Shown: positions 11,071-23,907 of the stretch, piece after piece
How positions within the stretch are numbered: the stretch's first letter is position 1
How the letters are laid out: the number at the start of each line of letters is the position of its first letter
Source: Symsagittifera roscoffensis
Taxonomy: Eukaryota > Xenacoelomorpha > Acoela > Convolutidae
Assembly: GCF_963678635.1 (NCBI RefSeq)
Contig: NC_087065.1
Coordinates: 44,143,430 to 44,207,429, forward strand
DNA length: 64,000 bases
Reading direction: 5' to 3'
Notes under the pieces: generated by a model
Told to the model about the DNA's origin: nothing
What the model saw: only the letters and a program-made list of their open reading frames with translations
Databases searched by the model: none
Made by a program: the position numbers and the translations under genes

Positions 11071-14000
11071 CAATGACAAGAACCAAAAGGACCCGCCCAA
11101 AACCTCCCGTTCCCAACGGAGCCAATAAACGATTAAAGCCTCAACGTCAGTCACTATGATCATTTAAATCACCTATATCAACATCGACCGAATCAATTCA
11201 ATCTGACGAGATACTCAGCCTCTACGCAAAACTCCTGCGGAACATTACTGATGTATACAAATTTACGCTTGCCATCAGAATTACAAAGAAGAGCTTTGCT
11301 TGATACAAGAGCATTACAAAATGTCAATTCAAAACAAATTTTGACAATTTAGAGTTTTTTCCGCCTTCTGGAATTAAAACAATCCAAGCTGCAAAGAGCA
11401 AGAAAGTCAGTAAGTTAACTATTGTCATTAGAGATAGAAGTCACCCCAGAGTTTAGATTGACAAACATGATATTTGTAGATCCAACACAATTGTTCTAGG
11501 TAACTTATCTTCAAAAAACGCATTCATATCTGTCCCCTTTCTTAAACTTTTCTCTGCAATTCGAAGAAATCAAGCTGCTAAAAGCAACACGAACAAATAG
11601 AATGAACAAAAACTCTTTGACTCCAAGGAGACGACAAACATAGCTCTGCGCAAAACAATTCTTATGGAGTCCGCGTTAAAACAGGTGTTCATCACAGAAA
11701 TTAACACCCTTGATCATCACGTTACATAGAATTTCCATGCCAATGTATTCCCAGTTAAAGCAAAAAAGCTCGTCTTTGCAAAAACGAAAAATACAGAAGA
11801 CAATAAAATGAGCATTGACGAGCTGATGCAGCAATCTTGTTATGATAGCCAGACTCAGTGGAGACCTCAGCTTGACTATGGAAACAATCAGTTTTAAAAA
11901 TTGGAACTTGTCAATACCCATAAAAATTTCCACGAATCCAATGAGACATTTTCGATCAGATTCTTTTTTTTCAAAAATTTGAACCGAAGAAGAATTTTCA
12001 AAGTAATTTAATTCTTTTAGGGATTTTAAGTGAGAGAATTCCGTATTGACAAAAGACCAAAGTTCAAAAGTGGAAGAATTGCCGTTCGTTTTTTCGGAAA
12101 TTTGGCCAGACATAGATTTGACGTTGGGTACACTTCGGCCCTCAGAATCAAATTAAAACAGGAACATACACGGCCTTTGTACACACAAGTACGGCCTACG
12201 CCAAATAACTTGCGACAAGAATTGACAATGGACTTGCCCTAATGCACTGTTACGGAATTCTAACAACATTGACCCATTTTAATTTAGGACTCATTTGTTT
12301 GCTCATCGGAAGCCATCTGATAAGTTGCGGATGTTTATTGACCTCAGAAGGATAAACTATTTTTCAAAATTGCTAAAATCAACAGCAGTTTTTTGATCTA
12401 AAAATTAACTTTAGCATCAATTCACTTCGCAGGAAAGAATTCGTTTATAAAATTGGACTGTTCGCAAGCATTCTATTGTGTGCAAATGGCAAAAAAAAAC
12501 ATTTCAGTCTAATTTTTGGCATTTCACTTCAATTCACGATGTTACGCCTATAAATGCCTAGCTCAAGGTTTATCTAAAGAGTAACAGACTTCAGTTCATT
12601 TATCCGACACTCTTTTGATCAATGATTAGAAGCGGATCTATAAACGCAGTTCATGGATGACAGAGGATGTGCAGTGAACAACTTTGACGAATTCATACCG
12701 AAATTTTCGGAAGTATTTGAAAAGGTTCGAAAATCAACACTAAAATTATCACCGAAAGATATGAAACTGGAACTCAACTAATGACATTTTGTGGTAATAT
12801 AGTAACACCTATTAACTGACATGTGAACTAGCAAAAAATTCAATGTTCTCGAAGTAAACCAAATTGCCACAAACGGTTAAACAAGTTAAACGACAAATCG
12901 GATTTGTGCAGTCCTTCCAAAATTATATGCCAAGCTAAGATGAAAGTTTCTTTTTAATTTATAGCCTACTCAGAAAAAAATTGCATCCCAAACAAATGAA
13001 TAGCGTCAAAAAATTGTTGTAAGGCTAAACCATGATCTAAATCAAGCTACTGACCAAACGCTTTAATTACCAAAACCAGAGTTGTAATACGTAATTCTCA
13101 AGGATGCAAGCTATCGTGGAACCGGTTTCGTGCCCATCTTTGATGATTACAAAAAAACTGACAGCAAAGGTGAAAAAAAAACTTGGCCAGGTCTTTTAGT
13201 TCAAGGCTATTCACCTCAGCACAACTAAAGTTCTACATCTATCATAAGAAATTACTTTGCTCTCAATTATTTGTCTTATTTCATCTGGGCACTATCGCTA
13301 CCCCAGATGAAGTTATGAAATAAGTAACAGTTGAATCGGATTTTCACACCGCAATGCAAGATGCGATGCTGGAACAGTTCAAAGAAAGGATAAAAACTTC
13401 CACAGACATTTAAATTGCACTCGTTTTGTTCATTACTTAACCATCAGTTGATAACTCAATCAGATTTTAGAAGCAAATCGATGCAGGTCTTGATACCACT
13501 GTACAGAGGCGAAAAAATATTTCAAAAACCGAAATTACTTTATAAAGAAAATTGGAACTTACTATACGCTGTGTATACATCGAACTCTGAGTTCTTCAAT
13601 TTAACCGCAGCAGCAACCAGAAGACGATTAACCGATTGATTCGACAAAATTCGAAATCGATCTTTCCCTAAGCCATTACCGAATCGAGCCAAGAATGTTC
13701 GACGAACAATTGCCAAAGCTGCTCAAAGACATTCGGCCGCAGAAAAATGACAATGAAACGACACAAAGCGCACTTGCAATAGTTCGGCTATCAATTCCGT
13801 TAAGTACCGTCAGTAGGTTCACCAAAGGCAACTGATGCGCTGTCACCGACAAAGCCACGGCTACGACTATCAATAGCACCTCCTGCATCTCCCGGATTCT
13901 TCTGCGATATTTCGAGTGTCAATATTCCTCGGCGGACCAACAATTTTAGCAGCAGCAAAGCCAAATCCGGTAGCAGCGCCAACTTTGGCGTCCTTGCCAC

Positions 14001-14787
14001 AACCAGCACCGCTACCGATAGCAGTACAACCGCCCCAGAACATCCACCGGACCCAGATCCAGAGCCAATCGACACACCTCAGCCAGCGCACAACTAATGA
14101 ATCATTCACGATGGACCACTAGACAATGCAGCGTCAGCAGCACCAGCCAATTCTGAAATCACCTGCATAGGACAAGATATTGAAGAAACCGCTGAGTACA
14201 AAGCTCAGCGCAAAGCAGTAGCTGAGGCGCGAGACAAAAAAGATGATCAAACTAAGTTTAATAAAGATATGCGAGACCATCCAATACCCCCGCGCGATAA
14301 AAAGCCGCGAAGATACGGACTTCGGACATTTGACGAACAAGAAGTTGTCCCTGTTGAGTAAAGTCCAAGATCAAAACGGATTGACAATCAAGTGAAATTA
14401 CAAGAGAAAGTGGAGGAAGCAAGTGAGTCCCTTCCTCCACGAGATGAAGAATTTCAAAGGCTATCAGCGAGGTAAGCAAAACGAAAGATGTTCCCGTTAG
14501 AAGTAAATTTTTGGTAAACTCAATATATAAATATCAAGAATCAAATGTCTTTGTCAGACCAGTGAATGTTTTGAAACTTCCAGGCTCTTTAGCCCATTGT
14601 GTTCAAATTGACTCTCACGTGCACAAAAGAGTAGCATGCCAGGCTAGCAGTACCTACCCAAGTATCAAATCAACGCTAAAGAGCCCTTAAACACCAATAA
14701 TTGGATCATCTACCTCAGTTTATTTGCCGCGGGAAAAAAGATCAACTTTCATTATAATCACTAAACGCAGTTTTTTTAATAAACAAT
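11071..14787 (+). mobile_element. Tandem duplication, copy 2: decayed LTR-retrotransposon pol
   Basis: This is a near-identical repeat of 7554-11070. Its protease remnant is at 11268-11330, RT blocks at about 12330-12785 with an intact FMDD at 12650-12661, RNase H start at about 13091, and 3' part to about 14787. It carries an extra segment of about 200 bases (11930-12140) absent from copy 1, so the offset between copies changes from about 3517 to 3729. The join at 11071 is head-to-tail without an LTR between the copies. It is as damaged as copy 1, and the shared stops show that most decay preceded the duplication. Confidence 0.8.
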
Positions 14788-15079
14788 TTTTTACGATTTG
14801 TCACGAAGCCTCAATTGAATAAAAAAAACGGATATCAAAAGATTCATTTATATAGAGACAGCTCAATATATCGTCTAGTACCATTCTAGTATGCTTTTTA
14901 ACCACTGCTAGCTCCAAAATTATCAAACTGATTTTAGTAAAGTCAAAAAAGACGAATTGAGACGAAAAGTTTTTTTTTTAAAAAGCTTGAAAAAAATTTT
15001 GAAAACAAAATTTTGAAAAACTCATTTTTTCAAACACTGTGAGTTCTCAAAAAACTAAATAATAGCTAAAATTAAAAAA

Positions 15080-15790
15080 CTATGCGCCTCAATTTACAAA
15101 ATGTGTTCACTAAGAGGCAACTAGTTCATGAAAATCTCAAAAAAAACCTGTTTGTCCACGTGTTTAGGACAGGAATAAAAAAAACGTGAGCGATATCAAG
15201 TCAACACAACGAGAGGACAACCTGTTGGAGGAGTCGGTCTAGTAGGAAGCAACTACTTCATGAAGGTTTCGAAAGAACCACTTGATGTCCACTTATTGAA
15301 ATCAGGAATAAAAAAGTCAGTGGTACTTCGTCAACCCAGTGAGAGGATTTCAAAAATTTGATGCCAATCGCATTCATAGCCCTAATGAGGAAACTGTATG
15401 AAGTCGGTTCACTAGGAAATCCAACTTCGTGAGACCTATACAAATCAACCTTTTGCCTATGTTTAAAGATAACGTATAAAAAAAGTTGAACCTCCCCAAC
15501 AAACGAGTAGTCCAAATTTCAAAATAATTGCGTTCAATGGTCTTCAAAACCTTAGTGAGGCTCCTGTCCGAAGTTGGCTCACTAGGAGACATCAACTTCA
15601 CGAAATCTGGAAAAGCCCTTGTTACCTGTGTATTAAGGTTGGCCAAAATAAAGTTGGCTATAAAAAGCTTAGCCCCCATCTGCGTGACATTCAGGTCTCA
15701 AAAAAATTAGAGCCGATCACCTTTAGAGCCCTATTAAAGATCATATACCAGCTCAACCCACTAGAAAACTGAAACTTGGAGAGATATAGC
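15080..15790. repeat. Degenerate tandem array, period about 170 bases
   Basis: A motif of the form cactagg-a-ncaacttc-tga recurs at about 15109, 15238, 15409, 15579 and 15758, giving spacings close to 170 bases for most steps and shorter for the first. Neighbouring segments also recur, such as aggaataaaaaa and the block around caatcgcattcatagccct or caattgcgttcaatggtct. The array is AT-rich with no supported gene. The following stretch 15790-16400 shows no feature I can identify. Confidence 0.6.
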
Positions 15791-16399
15791 ACTTTTGGTT
15801 TATCCCAAGCATCAAGAAAAAACTTTCGACAGGCCATTTGCAAAACATAAGAACTCCAAAAAGTCCGATTGTGCCGGAACTAATCCGCAAACTTGTTGAG
15901 AACACCCGGAAAGTCTTACAGAGCTTCCGAAAAACTATGCGAGAACCAAAAAGGTAGTAAAAATCGGAAAAGCATCGCAAAAATTAGGGTTGAAAAATCA
16001 GAATTCATCCATTCGAATAATAACTGAAGCCAATTTTTGCTTAAGCGAGCCAGCGATTTACTAGAGTTGCCTAAAAAATCGAAGTTAAGCAGAAGAAATC
16101 AAGACAGAAGACCAAAAACCAGATTACGCAAAAACTGAGAACTTCGGCAAAATGTGGAAAAAAAATTAAATACCCGACTTGAAGCTGTAAGGAAATGAAT
16201 TTACTTTTGATAAAAACACGATCAGAACCGAACTGATTCATTCACAACACTTCAAAGAAAGTCACTCTCAGCATCAATGAAGCTACACGAATGTCATGCA
16301 CCAACAATCGAAAGAAGACAAAAAGCGACAGCGAGACGACAAACAAAAATTGATCCCATGGATGAATTGAGCCAAAATTGAGCCAACTGCATGACAGGA

Positions 16400-18334
16400 C
16401 GGTACTTTCCGTTTAAATATAGCTAAAGGTGACAATTCAATACATCAAGATATCATTGGTCTGACTTTATCATCTAATAATGAAAGGCTATGCCACAAGG
16501 TGGCTTCAAAATTATCCCCTCTCTAATTAAACTTAATGGTTTCGCTCAGTGTATGTTTTGAAACAACTATGAGTGCTTATACTATTGATGAATGTATTTC
16601 AATTTTTGTGAAAGATCCTATGATAGATATATAACTTAAAAATTGAGTTAAAACATTAAATTTATTCAAATTAGCTATAAAAAGTTCATGTGCTTTTTTG
16701 TAAAAGTATCTGATTCAACACTTCAACACCCTTGAAGTCTTCTTCTCTTGAGGTTTCGTGACATCAATGCATGAGGTCATGCTTTTATAACATGCTTTTT
16801 TGATCAGATTACAAAATTCAACTTGATATTAGGATGGACCTCAACTATTCATTTAACACTGAAAAAATTGATGTTTTTTAATACCAATCATTGGATCTTT
16901 ATGACGAGCTGAAAACGAATTGATAAGATACTAGCTTAATTAAATGTTCCAATCATGATGTCATATTGCCTGCTTATTGACAATCGAAACCTAGAACCGA
17001 GCAAAACCAGCATCCTTTAAAGTAAGATAGGTCTTAACCGCTCGAGACGTATTCAAAATATCAACACAAATAAATCAAAGTTGATAGCCAGTTAGCGCTT
17101 ATCAACTTTCTTACTGCTCGTATAAGCAATAAATGACATTTCAGCCGTGTTCAGTCTTCCCCTAGACAAGCTAAATTATATAGCGTTAAAGGAAAAATTC
17201 AGTAATTGTTCTCAAGTTTGGGCCAATTTTCAGCGTGGGTGAGAAGACGAAAAACAAAGCTTGGAACTGGAGTACTTTTAAGTGATAATCGACCTTTTTG
17301 TCTCCAAAAATGAATAAAAACAAACAAATTTTGTTTTTACGAAAAATAAAAATTATTTTTTTTTCCGCCAAGAAAGCGTTAAAGGAAGCTCCAGAATAAT
17401 GTTTTCTTTTAGTAAAACAAGACATGACGTTTGGTACCCATTTGGAAGATAATTTGAGGTAGCTGATTTTGCGTGGAAAAAAAGTAAAAAAAAGGAGTGT
17501 TAGAAACAAAAACGCTGAGTGCCATCAATTCATTGAACAAATTGTTACAGATAACAACGAATGCTCTATGATTGAAACAAATAAATGTTTAAAACTATGA
17601 AAGAAAGAATTAATAACAAAACCAAAAAATCAATCGAGACATTTAATTTTATACGCAAAAAAATTTGGTATCAATTGTCTCAAAACATCTGGGAATCAGA
17701 AGGGAGCGTTCTTCATTGCTGAAGTACAATAGTGCCGAAACTGGAGAAGTGTTCTGCAGCGCTAGTCGATTTGATCGATTTCAAAAATTTTACCTCAAGT
17801 CGGTTTGATTGGAGAATTTTTTGCCGAATATTTTGTTGACGATGTTGGTGTTAATTGCCCTCCGGAATATTGTGTCGAAACAATTAGGAATCAAGGAATG
17901 AAAGGAGTGTCGCTGATAACTTTTCAACTGTTTTTACAGAGTCAAGGTATTTCTGAAATCTATTGACAAGAATAAACTTGAAAACTTGCAAAAAAATTAA
18001 ACCAATTATCTCCACAGGGCTAAGCACTCAAGAGTCCAAGCGCTCTTTCGTTTTTTTTTAAATTTTTTTCTGGCATTTGAAAATCAATTGATAGGATGCG
18101 TTTAAATGTAGTAATAATAATAATAATAATAAATTGTTTCCAAAACATATCTAACATTTCATCGCTTTTGATATATTCCTTTTTACAAAATGCAGAAAAT
18201 AGCAGGCGTTTGAATGTGTTTTTTCGATAAGTATCATGTACAGCAATTTTGTTTCATTGCTGGATAATCATACGAAACCCAATTCTGTCATACGTATTTT
18301 GTCATGTGTCAACCTTAGGCGGTGTGATATTTGC
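16400..18334 (+). repeat. Dispersed repeat copy C: LTR-like part plus unit X
   Basis: The segment 16400-17160 aligns with the LTR-like repeat at 5105-5880. The segment 17160-18334 aligns with unit X at 3930-5080, including the terminal block around cattgctggataatcatacg. A trinucleotide run (taa repeats) lies at about 18110-18132. It ends less than 100 bases before the ZNFX1 exon, so it occupies the upstream intron or flank of that gene. It could be the 3' LTR of the plus-strand element followed by X. Confidence 0.65.
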
Positions 18335-18419
18335 ACATTATTTGTTTAAGTAATTTTTAGCCAAACTTTCCGAATTACATAAAAAAGAAGCGCTTCTAAA
18401 GCCATTTTGTGATTTTCAG

Positions 18420-21400
18420 TTCATTCGCACGAGGTTCACTGATTGCTCTATCAGCTTCCAAATTCGCCAGTGATATCACTTGGGCTTGTATATCAAGTCG
18501 CACAGATAGTTCACATGGATGGTTCACAGTAGTTCTTGAGTACATCGACACACCCGAGAGCTCCTTCATGCAGTCCTTAGTGACGTTGCTCAGCGCCAAA
18601 AACTCGATCATGCTTCTGGACTCCTTGACATTGTACCGAGCACATGGACCTATCTTGACCTCAATTAGTCAGATGAAATCGGTCGCGTTTCCAGAAGAAT
18701 TAGTATATGCTCAAACAACTGAAGAAATCCAACTTCCTACAAGCCTTCAAAACGAGTCTTTTGAAGACAACATAAATAGACAAATTGGAGAGAGATTAGA
18801 TGATAGTCAAATGACGGCTATGCAGGTTTTGTGTCAGAATAGATTGGCAATTGTTCAGGGACCCCCTGGTACTGGTAAAACGTTTATTGGCGTCGGGTTT
18901 GCAAATTTACTCTTAAGAAACGTTCAGCATAAGAATTCCAGTCGTGCCCCAATATTGGTTTTGACTCACAAAAATCACGCTCTGGATGAGTTTTCAAAAG
19001 CGATTATCGGCAAAATTCGACCAAGTTCTGCCAAGGGTGATTTCATCAGGCTGGGAAGTCGGTCCAAAGAAGAATCAATGGAAAGTTATCAATTGAAATG
19101 GCAACTGGAAAACCGGACAGATTTCGAGCATCAACTGATGAAAGAAATAGAACTGACCCAAGCTAAAATTTCATCGAGCTTCATTAGTTTCCAAAACTTA
19201 ATTCAAAGCGCCCTTTCGGTCGATGTGATTTTGCGATTCTTCGACAACTTACAGCTTCTTAATCTGATTAAATACAAGTTGGACTCAAACTTTCCCTCTT
19301 TCCCCCATAGGGGCTATGACTCGAAAAACTCGGTGGTTAATACCCTTTTTGAACACCTAGCCAACGGAAAATACTATACCAGCATTGATTTGATAAGGGA
19401 TATAACAAGAAAAGCACTTGATGGTTGGCTTCCTTCTGATCAAACTACTCGTTTTGAAATTGAGAAAATCGAAAAATCCAAAAAAAGCAGAGAGGAGTTG
19501 AAGAGAAAAGATAAAATTGAATTTGTGAAACTTGAGAGTCGTTACGAAAAAGAGGATAATTTCGAAGCAGACAACAAAAATATTGACGATAGACTTGAAG
19601 AAAGAATTGCGAAGATGGAAGAAATTGGACTTGGCCAGCAAGAGTATTTGAAGGTTGATGCAAAGTTGGTCACTCCTGGGATTGATCCTTACAAACTTGA
19701 AAGCTTGCAACCTGTTTGTCTGGAATATCTCGGGTACTCGACACATTGTATGGCTGCCAATTCAAACTTGGCAGAATTCCGTAGTTCTCTGGATCCCTGG
19801 AGCATTTCCGAACTGGATCGGCTGAAATTAGTTCAGACACTAGTTTTCAAACAGCGTGAAACTTTAATTTCTCAGATGGAGTCGCATTATGAAAAATTGG
19901 ATAGTTTAATGAGACAGATGAATAAATTACGACTGATGCGAGAAGCTACGGCGTTGAAAAAAGCGAAAGTTGTTGCTATGACAACAACAGGAGCGGCCAT
20001 GCGCAAAGATTTACTCGAATTAGTGAAACCCGAGGTTATCATTATTGAAGAGGCGGCCGAAATCAACGAGGCACAAATTATCGCGTTTCTGGGAGAGCAT
20101 GTTAAACACCTGGTGCTGATTGGGGATCACAAACAGCTGCGGCCTCAAATTAACTGCTTCAAATTGGAGAGGGATTTTAACTTTGATTTGAGTATGATGG
20201 AGCGTCTTATCAATAACCAGATACCGTACACAACTCTGGCGGCTCAAAACCGCATGAGACCAGACATCTCGAAGTACCTCCTGGACATTTATCCTGAATT
20301 GACGGACAGCGATAGGGTCCACAGAAACCTTCCAGTTTCGTGTCTGAGTCAGAACATGTTTTTTTGGGACCATGATTTCGAAGAAGTCGGAGGTAGAAGT
20401 TACAGTAATCCAGAGGAAGCTCAAGCTGCGATAGACTTGGCAATCTTCATGACTCAGAACGGCTATCAGCAAAACCAGATAACCATTCTTTCAGCGTATC
20501 AAGGACAAGCCAGAGTTTTGAAGACTTTGTTGGAGAAAGACTCGCGACTGTTCACGAAAGAAATTTCAATCTCGACTATTGACATGTTTCAGGGCGACGA
20601 AAACGATATCATTATTGTATCACTGGTGAGAAACAACCGAAACGGAGTGACGGGTTTTCTGGGAATTCTCAACCGGCGATGCGTAGCGCAGAGTCGGGGG
20701 CGGTCTGGCGTGATTTTTATCGGCAGCCAAAAAACACTTCGATCCAACCCTGCAAGCAAAAAAGTGTGGATCCCATTTCTGAAACAACTGAAAAATGACG
20801 GTTGCTTCGGAGAAGAACTGCCTTTGAGGTGCCACAAGCATCCGAATGTCAGTCATGGAGTGAAAGTTGGCGACAAATTTAGCGAAAAATTCGTTTGCAA
20901 TGAGCCTTGCGGGTTTCAAAATAACTGTGGCATCCCAGATCATAAATGCGCATTGCCCTGTCAATCGTCACATATATATGCGCACTTTACTTGCAAAGAA
21001 CTCGTAGAAGTATTCTACGTCTGCGGCATTCACACTGGGGTCAAAAAATGTCACGAAGACGCGAGGCGTTTACTTTGCCCAGAACCATGCGAATTTTATT
21101 ATCACACAAACGGAGTTGATTTCGATTCAGAGCCGCATCCTTGCAGGGAACTATGCGGTGTACCACATGAACATGTAGCATGTCTCGAATGGTTGAAATT
21201 TGAATGCCCGACGAAACAACACTTCATTTCGAAGCAATGCTTTGCCAGAAACGAGCCCAAACTGTGCACTCAAACTGTAAAGTATGTAGACCCTGCTTGT
21301 GGACATAGTGGGACAAAATTATGCCACGAGGACATTGAAAGCAAAATTTGCGGAGAAAACTGCGAGAAATTTCTGACACCATGTGGTCACCATTGTCTCG

Positions 21401-23712
21401 AAAAATGTCAGCCAAGTCATTCACACAACAATGAAGAAACGAAATGCAAAACTACTGTCAATTACAATTGTTCCTTTTGTGAAAGAGAAGGCATTAAACT
21501 TTGCTATCAAAAAGATTCGGAAGTTGCATGTAAGCATGAAGTCAAAATTGATTTCAGCTGTGGACAACATTCAATGACAGTTGAATGTTACAGACGCGGC
21601 CAGAACATTGCAATGAGTTGCATGATGAAATGTTCCTTAAAACTATCATGTGGCGATCCATGTGAAGAAATTTGCGGCAGTGAACATTCACATGATGGCT
21701 CGAACTGCCAGGTGACGAAAAACTTTGTTCACAAACCATGTGGAACACAATTGGAACGAAAATGCTTTCAAAAGGAAAAAGACATAACTTGCACTGGAAA
21801 ATGTGGATACAAACTAACTTGCAGCCATAACTGTCCATTGAATTGCGCTCCCGATCACTCTCATGATATCGTGATTTGTCTCACTAAAATAGAAGAGCCA
21901 TGTCCGAATCCAAGATGCAAGAAACCACTCCTCCGCAAATGTCAACAGTCCATAACTGATGTAATTTGCAAAGAAAAGGTCAAAGTTGTGAGAGAATTAT
22001 GCCTTCATTCGACTGAGGTTGAATGTCACTTAAGCAGTGATCAAGACTCCTTTCCACCGTGCAATGAGAAATGCAACGAAGACTTGAAACAATGCGGCCA
22101 CGAATGTTCGAAAATCTGTGGAACGAAGCACGATCACAAAAGTTCCAAGGACTGCAAAGAAATTGTCGAGATAGCACACAAGCCTTGCGGCAACACAATG
22201 AAGGTTAAATGTAATGACAGCAAAAAAGATCACAAATGCGAGGCATGCAATCGTGCGGCAGTTTCCATCTCGATGAAAGCCGGAACTAGAAAAGCAGACA
22301 TGAAAGCCGAACCTGCGAAATTAGGAGAGATAGAAGTACAGACGACTCAAAACCCATCAAAGACTTCAAAAACGCCCGAGAATGGAAATCAAAGAATCAA
22401 AACAACGAATACATCATCCAAATCGGTAAAAATTTCAGAACAAAACACACAGAAAAATTGTGAAAAGTGCAGCGAAAGTTGGACATCGGGGAAATGTGAA
22501 AAGCCCTGTAAACTTATTTTGCCATGCGGCCACAAGTGCGACAAAAAATGCTTCGAAGTTTGCAAACAGGAAACTTGTGGGACATGTTGTGACAAAACGC
22601 GTAAAAACAGGAAGAAAAAACGCCACAGATCTGCCTCAAGAAACAAACGCGATCCGAGCACGACTTCGGAAAAATCACGCAAAATTGACGAGATAAGGCG
22701 TGAAATTGAGAATCTGCCTGACAACAGACTGCAGAGACTTGCTGTGTACCAAATTGACCCTGGTACTTTTGACGAGCGCTACGAAGATGTCGAAATTACT
22801 CAAATGTACCAAAAAATGCGAAATATAGCACAGGACTATATGGAAATTAGTGATAGCTTAGTTCCTAGGGTGGAAACTGTAGCCACTGTACAAAACATCA
22901 TGGGCTGGAAGCTCTTTTTGCAAAAACAAATGCTACTAAATAACCCAAATGATAGAAAAACGATGGGATTTTTTAGCAAAGAAAGTTCAGCTAATCCTGA
23001 AAAATTCTGCAAGATTGGTTTCCACGAAGCTATTCAGACATCTTCTAAGAACTCAGTTATTTTTTCCGAAACTAAAATAGTTTCAGACATGCCATTGTCT
23101 CACGGTTCCAAAATCTCTATTTTGATTTGTGAAGTGCTTATTGATGAAGGTGCAAATCGTTCGGATCAATACAGTATTTCTGATCCATACAAAATATTTG
23201 TCTCCGGATATGTAACCTTCTCCTTGGAGCCACTGAACGATATTCTGGATTCACTTTATGATGAGCTGAATGCTTTACCCATAGACCCCAGAAAAGAGTT
23301 CTTCTTCACTGATTCCCAACAACAAATTTATGAAACAGTTTTGTGGTCTGTGAGAAATTCAAAAAATATCAAACTTATTGATTTTGGGATCGAGAAAATA
23401 TATGCAAACTTCAACAGCGGTGCCCTGAAAAAATTTGATAAAAAACTAGAAAACATTGGTTGCAACAACAGTAAACTGCTATTCTACGCTGAACAAAACG
23501 GATACCATGAAGCACAATGCGGAAACGGTATTGACACAATTGGTGTTTTCAATATGGAACTAGACGGCAAACAGTTCACCCAAAAGGTTCCCATCTCTGA
23601 ATCAGGAAATATGCCAAAAAAATTGCTGTTGTGTCGCACCGCTAGGAGAGCAGCTGGTAAAGGTGACGCCGCGAGAGTCGCACTGCCGTTCATTTTGATT
23701 GTAACCAATTGA
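18420..23712 (+). CDS. ZNFX1-like: ZNFX1-type superfamily 1 helicase with NFX1 zinc fingers, giant exon
   Basis: A single open frame of about 1763 codons follows a good acceptor (gattttcag, AG at 18418-18419; the exon starts at the third codon position), so a 5' exon is expected but not seen. The first ~100 residues match the segment before the helicase in ZNFX1 proteins. Counting from 18409, helicase motifs are GPPGTGKT (151-158), LVLTHKNHALDEF (Ia), EEAAE (about 547, motif II), LIGDHKQLRP (III), QNRMRPD (IV), DMFQGDEND (about 728, V) and RRCVAQSRGRS (about 757, VI). Cys/His-rich NFX1-type fingers occupy about 808-1400. The C-terminal ~290 residues resemble degenerate PARP/ART folds (separate entry). 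ZNFX1 family members bind RNA and act in small-RNA inheritance or antiviral sensing; the role here is inferred from homology. Helicase motifs look intact, with no frame breaks. Confidence 0.9.
22840..23712 (+). other. Divergent ART/PARP-like C-terminal region of the ZNFX1-type protein
   Basis: Residues about 1485-1610 contain PRVETVATVQNIMGWKLF, like the start of PARP catalytic domains where a phrase of the form I-x-R-V-Q-N-x-x-L-W is typical. FCKIGFHEA, a Cys-Val-Leu-like strand (ISILICEVLIDEG) and a final strand (YKIFVSGYVTFSLEPL) follow in PARP order. The NAD-binding His-Gly position is replaced (TMGFFSK), so catalysis is unlikely. A second, weaker unit may occupy 1612-1767, with SKLLFYAEQ where active PARPs carry L-L-F-H-G-T. 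This is pattern recognition only. Confidence 0.4.
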
Positions 23713-23907
23713 GATCCGGAATATACTCATCAATTTTTATATACTAGCAATATTAATATCAACAATACGAGTACTAATCATAATAACAGAGCTTATTAAC
23801 AATGAGAGCACTCGGATATCTCGTTATGGCACGAAAAATCGAAGGACTGGAAAGGAGCTCCGCAAATCATATTGGAAACTCCTGCTAAGAAAAATCTACA
23901 AAAAACT

